From JBBDWJ01 sp040902925 (lineage in GTDB: Bacteria; Acidobacteriota; Terriglobia; Bryobacterales; UBA6623): a DNA stretch of 31,044 nucleotides. The position numbers and the translations under genes are program-made. The stretch spans positions 1 to 31,044 of the forward strand of contig JBBDWJ010000160.1 of assembly GCA_040902925.1 (NCBI GenBank), given 5' to 3'. Shown here one piece after another: positions 6,718 to 14,570 of the stretch. The number at the start of each line of letters is the position of its first letter. Within the stretch, counting starts at the first letter, position 1. A model generated the notes under the pieces. That model ran no database searches, had not been told where the DNA came from, and saw nothing but the letters and a program-made list of their open reading frames with translations.

Positions 6718-8517
6718 GTGGGCGTTGACGCCATTATTGTTCTCGGGGTGCTGGCGCTTGTGCTGGGCCTGCTGATCTTTACGCGCATCGCTCCCGACGC
6801 GATTTTGGTTGGCGGCCTGACGCTGCTGCTGGTGGCGCCCGTCCGGCTCGCTTCCGGCTGGAAGATTGGCGTCATCACGACCACCGAAGCTTTCGCGGGC
6901 TTCAGCAATCCCGGTATGCTCACCGTCGGCGTCCTGTTCGTGGTGGTGACCGGGCTGCGCGAAACCGGCGGCATCGACTGGATCGCCCAATCGGTGCTGG
7001 GGCGCCCCGGTTCGCTGCGCAGAGCGCTGCTTCGCATTCTTTTTCCGGTCGTCGGGCTGAGCACGTTCCTCAACAACACCCCGGTCGTCGCGATGCTCAT
7101 TCCCGCGGTAAGCGATTGGGCGAAGAAGCTCAATCTGGCGCCGTCGAAGCTGATGATTCCGCTTAGCTACGCGGCGATTCTGGGCGGCGCCTGCTCATTG
7201 ATCGGCACCAGCACGAACCTGGTCGTCGCCGGCCTGGTGATGACGCAGACCGATATGGCGCCGCTGCGCATGTTTGATATCACCTGGGTCGGGTTGCCGT
7301 GCGCCATCGTTGGATCGTTGTTTCTGGTGCTATTCGGCCCCAAGCTGCTGCCCACCCGCGGCTCGCCGGCGGCGCAACTCGCCGATCCGCGGCAGTACAC
7401 CGCGGAAATGATCGTGCCGGTTGGCAGCCCGCTGATCGGAAAGTCGATCGAGCAGGCCGGCCTGCGGCAACTGCCAGGCTGCTTCCTGGTCGAAATCGAC
7501 CGCCAGGGCACGGGCATCGTTGCCGTCGGCCCTGAGGAGACGCTGCAGGCAGAAGACCGGCTGATTTTCGCCGGCATAGTCGAGTCGATCCGCGATTTGC
7601 AGAACCTTCGAGGACTGGTGCCCGCCACCAACCAGGTCTTCAAGCTCGACTCGCCGCGCTATCGCCGGCAACTCTTCGAAGCCGTGGTCTCAAACACCTG
7701 CCCGCTGGCGGGCAAGACAATTCGCGACGGCCGTTTTCGAAACCACTACAACGCGGTCGTACTGGCGGTGGCGCGCGGTGGAGAGCGCATCCGGCGCAAG
7801 ATCGGCGACATCGAGCTGCGTCCTGGCGACACCCTGCTCATCGAAGCCAGCGCGACGTTTGCTCAACAACATCGCGATTCGCGTGATTTTTTTCTGGTAA
7901 GCACCATCGAAGATTCAACGCCGCGGCGGCATGAGCGCGCCCCGCTCGCGCTGCTGATTCTCACCGGGATGGTTGTGCTGGCCGCCTGGGGAGTCGTCAG
8001 CATGTTGGTCGCCGCCGTCCTTGCCGCCGCGCTGATGGTGCTAACGCGCTGCTGCGGGCTTGCCGAAGCGCGCAACGCCATCGACTGGCCCGTCCTGATC
8101 GTCATCGGCGCCGCCTTGGGCCTCGGCGCCGGAATCGAAAGGTCGGGCGCGGCCGAGCTATTGGCCGGCAGCGTACTCGGCATCGCCGGCGGCAACCCTT
8201 ATCTGACGCTGGTCGGCGTCTACTTGGTCACTTGGCTGCTGACGGAGATCCTCACCAACAACGCCGCGGTCGCGCTGATGTTTCCGATCGCGATCTCCGC
8301 CGCGCAACAGCTCGAAGTCAATCTACTGCCCTTCGTGATGGTGCTGATGGTCGCCGGCTCGGCCAGCTTCGCCACGCCGATCGGCTATCAGACCAATCTT
8401 ATGGTGTATGGCCCCGGCGGTTACCGTTTTACCGATTACGCGAGGATTGGCATTCCGATGACGCTGTTGGTCGGCTCGACGGCGCTGTTGCTCGCGCCTC
8501 GGATTTGGCCGTTCTAG
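6718..8517 (+). CDS. SLC13/ArsB-type (DASS-like) ion or dicarboxylate permease with two RCK_C domains
   Basis: A 599-residue inner-membrane transporter of the ion-transporter superfamily. The N-terminal half has about five membrane helices, with the conserved loop FLNNTPVVAMLIP and the later SLIGTSTNLVV motif. The C-terminal half repeats this with LTEILTNNAAVALMFPIA and FATPIGYQTNLMVYGPGGY, the inverted-repeat design of the family. Between them are two cytoplasmic RCK_C (TrkA_C) domains, roughly residues 225-305 and 314-384; the first contains VGSPLIGKSIEQAGLR and the second RIRRKIGDIELRPGDTLLIEA. RCK_C domains bind small ligands or nucleotides and may gate transport. Many such proteins are annotated as sulfate or citrate permeases; the substrate cannot be assigned. 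Start GTG 6718 was chosen for its AGGAG; TTG 6667 is the alternative. Confidence 0.9.
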   Translation: MGVDAIIVLGVLALVLGLLIFTRIAPDAILVGGLTLLLVAPVRLASGWKIGVITTTEAFAGFSNPGMLTVGVLFVVVTGLRETGGIDWIAQSVLGRPGSLRRALLRILFPVVGLSTFLNNTPVVAMLIPAVSDWAKKLNLAPSKLMIPLSYAAILGGACSLIGTSTNLVVAGLVMTQTDMAPLRMFDITWVGLPCAIVGSLFLVLFGPKLLPTRGSPAAQLADPRQYTAEMIVPVGSPLIGKSIEQAGLRQLPGCFLVEIDRQGTGIVAVGPEETLQAEDRLIFAGIVESIRDLQNLRGLVPATNQVFKLDSPRYRRQLFEAVVSNTCPLAGKTIRDGRFRNHYNAVVLAVARGGERIRRKIGDIELRPGDTLLIEASATFAQQHRDSRDFFLVSTIEDSTPRRHERAPLALLILTGMVVLAAWGVVSMLVAAVLAAALMVLTRCCGLAEARNAIDWPVLIVIGAALGLGAGIERSGAAELLAGSVLGIAGGNPYLTLVGVYLVTWLLTEILTNNAAVALMFPIAISAAQQLEVNLLPFVMVLMVAGSASFATPIGYQTNLMVYGPGGYRFTDYARIGIPMTLLVGSTALLLAPRIWPF

Positions 8518-8623
8518 CGTTTGCCTGACGTTCCGCAAAACATCCGCCGCAATTCGGCCATGGGCTTTGCAGGAATCAAAATGATGGCATCCTCTTGTTG
8601 GCGCTTACACTATGTGATGACTT

Positions 8624-8953
8624 ATGCCTTTCGATGAAGCTTTGGCGCAACGCACCCGCAGCTTGATCCGCGGCGATTACGCGGTCGAAGAAAAGCGCAT
8701 GTTCGGCGGGCTCGCCTTCATGGTGAATGGGCACATGTGCTCCGGTATTTCCGGCCAGGATTTGATGGTGCGCGTCGGCCCGGACATCTTCGAGCAAGCC
8801 CTGAAACGGCCTCACGCCCGCCCCATGGATTTCACAGGCCGGCCATTGCGCGGCTTTGTCTACGTTTCTCCGGAAGGCTGCCGTACCTCGGCGAAGCTCA
8901 ACGGGTGGGTGAAACTCGGCTTGGATTTCGCGCTCTCATTACCGCCGAAATGA
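8624..8953 (+). CDS. TfoX N-terminal domain protein
   Basis: A 109-residue protein consisting only of the TfoX_N domain. Recognisable are the helix around EALAQRTRSLIRG, the EEKRMFGGLAFMVNGHMCSGI core, the DLMVRVG strand and the P-M-DFTGRPLRGFVYV segment. Full TfoX/Sxy proteins regulate competence in gamma-proteobacteria, but stand-alone TfoX_N proteins are widespread with no defined role, so no competence function is claimed. The gene is 106 bases after the permease and is followed at once by a hairpin (8955-8986). Confidence 0.9.
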   Translation: MPFDEALAQRTRSLIRGDYAVEEKRMFGGLAFMVNGHMCSGISGQDLMVRVGPDIFEQALKRPHARPMDFTGRPLRGFVYVSPEGCRTSAKLNGWVKLGLDFALSLPPK

Positions 8954-8954
8954 G

Positions 8955-8986
8955 CTGTAAAGGGCCGCGCGACCAAGGCCCTACAG
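8955..8986. terminator. Hairpin between convergent tfoX-like gene and small minus-strand ORF
   Basis: A stem of ctgta/tacag plus gggcc/ggccc with a 2-base bulge encloses a 10-base loop, 2 bases after the TfoX_N stop. There is no T-run on the plus side, so it would be a weak or bidirectional terminator. Confidence 0.4.
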
Positions 8987-9065
8987 TCCCCCTAGGTCCC
9001 ACCAAGTTTCACCGCTCCCGCAACCCCGTTCGGTTAGGCGGGCCAACTGCCGCGCTTTCAAGCTC

Positions 9066-9155
9066 CTAGATCTTCGCCGGCACGGGGCGGAATAGCGGCT
9101 GGCCAGCGCCCCCCGAACCCCAAAAATTACTTTGTGAGAGCGCTTGCAATTCCAT
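9066..9155 (-). CDS. Unrecognised 29-residue peptide ORF with strong ribosome binding site
   Basis: On the minus strand AGGAGGT (9161-9167) is followed after 5 bases by an ATG and 29 codons ending in TAG. The peptide is uncharged at its start (MELQALSQSNFWG), then glycine-rich (GSGGAG) and ends PLFRPVPAKI. It has no cysteine and no signal peptide or membrane segment. It is convergent with the TfoX_N gene, with a hairpin between them, and divergent from the TonB-dependent receptor, so it sits where an independent small gene could be. No homologue is recognised and no modification enzyme is nearby. A chance Shine-Dalgarno or leader peptide remains possible. Confidence 0.35.
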   Translation of the reverse strand: MELQALSQSNFWGSGGAGQPLFRPVPAKI

Positions 9156-9472
9156 CTCGTACCTCCTATGATCTCAGGCAAGGTGATGTAGTTCCCTAAC
9201 GGGATTGCGGGATTGGGGTTGCAACGGGTCGCGTATGTTCCTTCCTTTTCGGTACCAGACCAGGTGCAATCGGTTTTGACTGGACTCCTCAGGGGCCCTC
9301 AAGTTCTTGCTTGAGCCGCCGGTTTCCGGCCGGAACATTTCTCGCTGCCCGCCAGGGCGCCTGGGGCAAGGATTCGCTCCGATTTACATTTTGAACCTCC
9401 TCCGCGAGGAAGCGGAGGCGTGTAGTGCGGCTCTGTTGCCGCGTAGACAAACATGATACGGGAGATTAGCTA
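9156..9472. other. Upstream region of the TonB-dependent receptor
   Basis: No gene is seen on the plus strand. It contains a perfect 7-base hairpin (cctccgc / gcggagg, loop of 6, at 9399-9418) about 55 bases upstream of the receptor ATG, and the receptor Shine-Dalgarno GGGAG at 9460-9464 with an 8-base spacer. No clear -35/-10 pair could be assigned. Confidence 0.5.
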
Positions 9473-12400
9473 ATGATCCAGCGCGTCATGAACGCGGGGC
9501 TTTGTTTTGCCCTGCTGCTTCTTTCGCTGCCTGCCGCAGCGCAAACTTTTGGAGAAATTACAGGAACCGTAACGGACTCCACGGGAGCTGTCGTTCCCGG
9601 GGCCAACGTTACCGTCACCAACCAGGCAACCAACGTTGCCCGCGCGGTGCAAACCAACGAGGCCGGCAACTATGCGGTCCCTTTTCTAAACCCTGGCCTG
9701 TACGATCTCAAGGCCGAAGCCGACGGCTTCAAGGCAGCAACCACCCTTGGCTTGCAGATCGAGGTCGGCGCCACCGTCCGAGCCAACTTCGCGATGGAGA
9801 TCGGCGCCGTCACCGAGGTGATTGAAGTCGCCGCGTCGGCCCAGATGTTGAGCACTGCCGACACGGCTCTCGGGACGGTTGTCGACCAGCAGCGTATCGT
9901 CGCTATGCCGAACAACGGGCGCAACTATCTCAACTTGGTCAGGCTCAGCCCCAACGTGTCGGCCGACATGCCCGCCGGCGGCCAGGCCAACGGCCGGCAG
10001 GGCGGCGAGCGCGCCAATCAGGCCATCTCGATCTCGGGCCAGCGCCAGCAGTTCAACCGCTTCACGCTGGACGGCATCGAAAACACCGACTCCGATTTCA
10101 ACACCTTCGTGGTGCGGCCCTCGATCGAGGCGCTGCAGGAGTTCAAGGTGCAGACTGGCGTTTATTCCGCCGAATACGGCAAAGCGACGTCGCAGATCAA
10201 CGTCACCACCCGCTCGGGATCGAACCAGCTCCACGGCACGGTTTTCGAGTTCCTGCGCAACGACAAGATCCAGGCGCGGCCTTGGCGTAACGCCAATGAC
10301 AAAGCGCCGTTCCGCCGCAATCAATTCGGCGGCACCGTCACCGGGCCGATCATTCAGAACAGGCTATTCTTCATGGCGAACTACGAGGCCCTGCGCGAGC
10401 GCGTCCAAGGTTTCAGCCAGTCCACGGTCGCCGATCAGGCAATGCGCAACGGGGATTTCTCGAACCCGGCCTTGTTGAAGATCTACGACCCCGACACCAT
10501 CCGGCCCGATTCGAGCACCGTAGGCTTCACAGCCGACCAGTTCCCGAACCAGCAGATTCCGCAATCACGCTTCAAGTCGCCTTTCGTGAAGATGCTCGAG
10601 TTCTATCCGCTGCCTAACATTCCGGGCGCCGTCGTCGAGCGCGACCCCAACAACTATACGCGCAACAACCCCAATCCCGTCGATTGGGACCAGCTCACCA
10701 CGCGCATCGATTTCAATGAAGGAGCTAACTCGCAGTGGTTTGGCCGCTATAGCTGGGGCGACGAGTCCATTCTCAACGGCGGCGCTTTCGAGATCGGCGA
10801 TCGCCGCATCGTCACCAAGGTCGACCAGTTCATGGTGTCGAACACGCGCACCTTTTCGCCGACTGTCGTCAACGAGTTTCGCTTCGGCGTGAACTTCTTC
10901 GACAACAACTTGGAGACCTTCTTCAACGGCATCCGCGACGTCACCTCCGAACTCGCTGTCCCGGGTCTGGCCGCGCCCGACCAGGCCGCCTGGGGCACGC
11001 CGTCCATCGGTTTCACCGACCAGGGTTCGGTCGCCGGCTGGGGCGAAGCCACCGAAGCGCCGTTCCTCAACAACAGCCGCGCCTACCAAGTCACCGACAA
11101 CGTGAGCTGGGTGCGTGGCAACCATACCTTCCGGTTTGGCGGAGAGTTCACGCTGCGCCACTATAACCTGATCGGCAACCAGTTCCCGCGCGGTTTCTTC
11201 CAGTTCGGCGGACGCGCCACGGCGTATCCGGGCCAGGTCAACAACACCGGCGATTCGTTCGCCACGGGCCTGTTGGGATGGATGACCGAAGCCACCCGCT
11301 CACTCGGCCTGCCCAGCGTCGAGTTCCGCCAGAAATCGCCGCACCTGTACGCCGAAGACACCTGGAAAATCACGCCCAGGCTGACGATGAATATCGGGCT
11401 GCGCTACGAGTTCACCCCGCCCTACGAAGACCGCAACCGGGGCATCATGAACGTACAGATGTTCTGCCCTGGCGTGGATGAAACCGGTATCGACGAAGAC
11501 TGCCGCACGCCCGTCATGGTGCGTCCCGGCGAGGGCGAGTTCTACGAAGGCCTAGATGTCCGCTTTGCCGACAACGTTCCTCTCGCCACCGGCGATGACG
11601 TTCTGTTCAACCACGCCACCATTCAGAACGACCGCAACGACTGGGCGCCGCGTTTAGGGCTGGCTTACCAGCTCGGCGAGAAGACCACCATTCGCGCCGG
11701 CTATGGCGTCTTCTACACGCAAGACACCACCAACCCGATGTTCGATATGGCTCGCAACTTCGGTTTTCGCGAGTCGGCTCGCGGCTTGGACGTCAGACCC
11801 GACGTCAACCTCGACTCGCCCTGGTCGACCAGCGGCTCCGCAGGCTTGGAGTGCTCCAACTGGGACGGCGTCTGCGTCTCGCGGCTCTATACGTTCGCCA
11901 ACGACAGCCGCCGCCGCACGCCCTATGTGCAGCAGTTCATGTTCAATGTGCAACGCCAGTTGGACGACTCGACACTGCTCGAGGTCGGCTACTCCGGCAA
12001 CCTCGGCCGTAAGATCCAGCGCATGTACGGTTTCAACACGCCGCTCGACCGCGCTGATGCTTCGGATCAGTCCACCCGCCTCGACCGCATCCCGTGGCGC
12101 AACGAGTACGGCCGCCTCCAAACCATCGCCAACGTGGTGAACTCCAGCTACAACGCTCTGGGCGTCAAGTTCCAGAGACGCTTCACGCAGGGCCTCACCT
12201 ACCTGGTCGGCTACACCTGGAGCCGCGCCATCGACGCCGGCTCGGGAATCCGCACCAACGACGGCGACAACCTGTTCCCGGCTTCGAGCTACAACCTCAA
12301 GCTCGAGCGCGGCCTGGCGCAGTTTCACGTCGCCAACCGCTTTACGGCGTCCATCCTGTACGAGGTTCCGCTGCGGTTTGAGAATCGCGCGGTGCAAGCC

Positions 12401-12892
12401 CTGGCAGGCGGCTGGCAGCTCGGCTCGATCATCACGATCGCGGGCGGCACGCCGTTCAACGGCGGCAACTGCGGCGACCTCGACTCCAACGAGCAGGGCA
12501 ACCGCGGCCACGCCACCGGCGTCAGCCCGTTCCTCGACAGCCCGACCAACCTGGAATATTTCCGCAAGGATACAACCGATGGCCGCGGCCCGGCGGCGAT
12601 CAGTTGCAACATTCCCGACGCCACCGGCGCCAATCAACTCACGTACCAGCAGGGCAATATCAACCGCAACATGTACGTCGGTCCGGGCCTGACCAACTGG
12701 GATTTCTCGCTCACCAAGATCTTCCAGGTCACCGAGAGGATGGGAGTGGAGTTCCGATTCGAATCGTTCAACTTCGCCAACCACCCGAATTGGAACAACC
12801 CCGACACGGGAGTCAACTCCCTGAACTACGGGTTTATCGCCAGTGCTCGTGCAATGCGGACCAACCAGTTCGCTTTGAAGCTTAACTTCTAA
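9473..12892 (+). CDS. TonB-dependent receptor with carboxypeptidase-regulatory-like domain (Oar-like)
   Basis: A 1139-residue outer-membrane receptor. A signal peptide (residues 1-24, ending PAAAQ) is followed by a carboxypeptidase-regulatory-like beta-sandwich (about 26-110; GEITGTVTDSTGAVVPGANVTV is diagnostic). Next comes a plug-like region (about 130-240, with NGRNYLNLVRLSPNV and FTLDGIENTD) and a long beta-barrel containing typical segments such as GLRYEFTPPYEDRN, RAGYGVFYTQD and VGYTWSRAID. The chain ends in phenylalanine (FALKLNF), as expected for barrel insertion. Such Oar-like receptors are greatly expanded in acidobacteria and are thought to import oligosaccharides or other bulky nutrients. 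No TonB box or substrate is identifiable. A strong terminator follows directly, so it is probably monocistronic. Confidence 0.95.
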   Translation: MIQRVMNAGLCFALLLLSLPAAAQTFGEITGTVTDSTGAVVPGANVTVTNQATNVARAVQTNEAGNYAVPFLNPGLYDLKAEADGFKAATTLGLQIEVGATVRANFAMEIGAVTEVIEVAASAQMLSTADTALGTVVDQQRIVAMPNNGRNYLNLVRLSPNVSADMPAGGQANGRQGGERANQAISISGQRQQFNRFTLDGIENTDSDFNTFVVRPSIEALQEFKVQTGVYSAEYGKATSQINVTTRSGSNQLHGTVFEFLRNDKIQARPWRNANDKAPFRRNQFGGTVTGPIIQNRLFFMANYEALRERVQGFSQSTVADQAMRNGDFSNPALLKIYDPDTIRPDSSTVGFTADQFPNQQIPQSRFKSPFVKMLEFYPLPNIPGAVVERDPNNYTRNNPNPVDWDQLTTRIDFNEGANSQWFGRYSWGDESILNGGAFEIGDRRIVTKVDQFMVSNTRTFSPTVVNEFRFGVNFFDNNLETFFNGIRDVTSELAVPGLAAPDQAAWGTPSIGFTDQGSVAGWGEATEAPFLNNSRAYQVTDNVSWVRGNHTFRFGGEFTLRHYNLIGNQFPRGFFQFGGRATAYPGQVNNTGDSFATGLLGWMTEATRSLGLPSVEFRQKSPHLYAEDTWKITPRLTMNIGLRYEFTPPYEDRNRGIMNVQMFCPGVDETGIDEDCRTPVMVRPGEGEFYEGLDVRFADNVPLATGDDVLFNHATIQNDRNDWAPRLGLAYQLGEKTTIRAGYGVFYTQDTTNPMFDMARNFGFRESARGLDVRPDVNLDSPWSTSGSAGLECSNWDGVCVSRLYTFANDSRRRTPYVQQFMFNVQRQLDDSTLLEVGYSGNLGRKIQRMYGFNTPLDRADASDQSTRLDRIPWRNEYGRLQTIANVVNSSYNALGVKFQRRFTQGLTYLVGYTWSRAIDAGSGIRTNDGDNLFPASSYNLKLERGLAQFHVANRFTASILYEVPLRFENRAVQALAGGWQLGSIITIAGGTPFNGGNCGDLDSNEQGNRGHATGVSPFLDSPTNLEYFRKDTTDGRGPAAISCNIPDATGANQLTYQQGNINRNMYVGPGLTNWDFSLTKIFQVTERMGVEFRFESFNFANHPNWNNPDTGVNSLNYGFIASARAMRTNQFALKLNF

Positions 12893-12913
12893 CACTCGAA
12901 ATCACTTCGAGCC

Positions 12914-12946
12914 AAAGGGGCGTCCGTCGTGGGCGCCCCTTTTTTC
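12914..12946 (+). terminator. Rho-independent terminator after the TonB-dependent receptor
   Basis: A perfect 9-base stem (aaaggggcg / cgccccttt) with an 11-base loop runs into a T-tract, 21 bases after the stop. A smaller hairpin (ctcgaa / ttcgag, 12895-12911) directly precedes it. Confidence 0.9.
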
Positions 12947-13026
12947 TTGGTGGCGAAGATGCGGCACAACCTGCCGGCGATGGAGTACGCCAGCGCCTCG
13001 CCTCCAAAACCAACGCCAGACCGGGG

Positions 13027-13048
13027 CAGTACCGCCTTGCGGGTACTG
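13027..13048. repeat. Palindrome in the receptor-isomerase spacer
   Basis: cagtacc and ggtactg form a 7-base stem around an 8-base loop containing GCCTTGCG. A related GACACTACCGCCTTGCGG lies at 13264-13281, so this spacer contains several copies of the same palindromic motif. Confidence 0.55.
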
Positions 13049-13098
13049 TCCTGATCTTGCGTTGGTTTCAGTTGAGGGCGTGGCGCTGGGCCAATCCA

Positions 13099-13222
13099 AT
13101 CGCCGCAGGCGATCCGAGCCCCATCCGCAAGGGTGGGGTCACATTCTCGATCGCGCGGTACAGTGCAGGAAAGCTGGTCAACCCCATCCTTGCGGATGGG
13201 GCTCGGATCGCCTTGCGGCGAT
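13099..13222. repeat. Long near-perfect inverted repeat (arms about 40 bases)
   Basis: The arm at 13099-13138 is the reverse complement of 13182-13222 with one substitution and one extra base. The arms enclose 43 bases. Each arm itself contains the smaller palindromes CGCCGCAGGCG and CCCATCCGCAAGG. There is no coding potential inside. This looks like a non-autonomous palindromic element in the spacer between the receptor terminator and the isomerase gene. Confidence 0.8.
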
Positions 13223-13359
13223 TTCGGAATCCAGCGAATGCACAGACCCGGCACGCAGGTTAGGACACTACCGCCTTGCGGCTCACTGTTGCGGGGCGCT
13301 AGACTCAACCCATCGGTGGGCCCTTCCCAACGGCCCGTTTCGACCGGAAAAGGGGAACG

Positions 13360-14475
13360 ATGCCTGACCCGAACACAGCAGCCAGCCTTTCGACGGAAAA
13401 CAGCGCGGCGCGCCGCGATTTCTTGAAAGGCGCCGGCCTCGCCGTAGCCGCAAGCCTCGCGGCGGGCGCGGCTCAGGCCGACCCCGGCGCGCTGACGGCG
13501 GACGAAAAGCTCGACCGCCTGGCGTCCAACACCTACCCCATCCGCTGGCTGTTCAAGCGCCGCGAGGGCGCTGGCGGCGGCGGCCGCGGCAGCGAACGCT
13601 ACGACGAGATGAAGAAAAAGTACGGCGAAATCACGCTGCTGGATTTCCCGCAGTTCACCAAGGACAAATTCCCCGGCGTCCGCCACATGGACCTGTGGTC
13701 GTCGCTGTTCGGCGATGTCACCGACGCGTCCATGTACTCGGAGTTCACGTTTACGCGCGGTGAGACCTCGCGAACCATGTATGAGTTCGATCCGTCCCCC
13801 GCGGCCGGCAAGAAATGGCTCGATAAGCTCAACGACAGCATGGTCAAGGCCGGCGTGCGCTGCCATCACGTTTCGAACAACGCGCCGCGCAATATCTCCG
13901 ACCTCGACGCCGATGCGCGACGCGCGGGCATCGAAATCGCCAAGAAATGGCTCGACGGCTGCGCCCAGATTGGCGCCAAAACGATGCGCGTCAACACCGG
14001 CGGACCGCGCATCGCTCCCGCCGCAACCGCCGACACCGGCTATCCCCGCAACGAAGAGATCGAAGTCTATTTCAAGAACGCCATCGAGTCATTCAAGGAA
14101 ATAGCTGACCACGGCGGCAAGGTCGGCGTGAAAGTCACCATCGAGAACCATTGGGGCCTCAGCGCCAACGCCATGAACATCCGCATCATTCTCGACGAGG
14201 TGAACCACCCTTATTGCGAGGCCTCGCCGGACTTCTGCAACTGGGAGCACAAGTACATGCTCTACCACGGGCTCGAAGCGCTCACGCCCTACGCGCACAC
14301 CACCGTACACGCCAAATATTGGGACCGCTGGGATTCGGTTGACCTCGCCCGCTGCGTGCGCATCTTCACCGCCAGCCGCTTTCAGGGCAAGTTCGCGCTC
14401 GAATATGAAGACGGCCCCTGGGATGGAGTCGAAGGCGCGCAGCGTCTCATGAAAGACGTGCTGGCAGCCTTGTAG
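13360..14475 (+). CDS. Tat-exported sugar isomerase/epimerase-like TIM-barrel protein
   Basis: A 371-residue protein with a Tat signal: twin arginines in ARRDFLKGAG (residues 17-26), then AVAASLAAGAAQA with likely cleavage after AQA. The mature part is a xylose-isomerase-like TIM barrel, supported by HHVSNN, GAKTMRVNTGG, VTIENHWG, and FALEYEDGPWDG near the C-terminus. The conserved E and H residues in these strands are likely metal ligands. It is about 90 residues longer than the product of 207-1055; the extra sequence lies near the N-terminus (glycine-rich REGAGGGGRGSERYDEMKKKYG) and in loops. Start ATG 13360 has AGGGGA upstream. It follows the receptor but is separated by a terminator and repeats. 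Substrate unknown. Confidence 0.88.
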   Translation: MPDPNTAASLSTENSAARRDFLKGAGLAVAASLAAGAAQADPGALTADEKLDRLASNTYPIRWLFKRREGAGGGGRGSERYDEMKKKYGEITLLDFPQFTKDKFPGVRHMDLWSSLFGDVTDASMYSEFTFTRGETSRTMYEFDPSPAAGKKWLDKLNDSMVKAGVRCHHVSNNAPRNISDLDADARRAGIEIAKKWLDGCAQIGAKTMRVNTGGPRIAPAATADTGYPRNEEIEVYFKNAIESFKEIADHGGKVGVKVTIENHWGLSANAMNIRIILDEVNHPYCEASPDFCNWEHKYMLYHGLEALTPYAHTTVHAKYWDRWDSVDLARCVRIFTASRFQGKFALEYEDGPWDGVEGAQRLMKDVLAAL

Positions 14476-14513
14476 GCCAAACCTCAAGCAGCGCACTGCC
14501 CCTCGCCATCGCG

Positions 14514-14555
14514 AAACCGGCCTGCCTCAATGGCCGCGAAATTGGGCCGGTTTTT
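14514..14555 (+). terminator. Terminator-like hairpin between the isomerase and hydrolase genes
   Basis: aaaccggcc (14514-14522) pairs with ggccggttt (14545-14553) around a 22-base loop and ends in a short T-run. The loop is long and the T-run brief, so termination may be partial. The hydrolase Shine-Dalgarno (AAGGA) lies just after it. Confidence 0.55.
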
Positions 14556-14570
14556 CGAAAAAGGAAAACT

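Noticed and set aside
9134..9149. LacI-family-like operator around AGCGCTTGCAA upstream of the TonB-dependent receptor
   Set aside because: Only about five of eight half-site positions are symmetric, no LacI-family regulator is nearby, and it overlaps the start of the small ORF.
11654..12895. Minus-strand open frame of about 413 codons under the TonB-dependent receptor
   Set aside because: Antisense to a clear beta-barrel gene; no domain pattern and no ribosome site. High GC leaves few stops on the opposite strand.
13060..13260. Possible CRISPR array because of repeated CGCCTTGCGG motifs
   Set aside because: The copies are inverted, irregularly spaced and have no spacer-like unique units of constant length; no cas genes are present.
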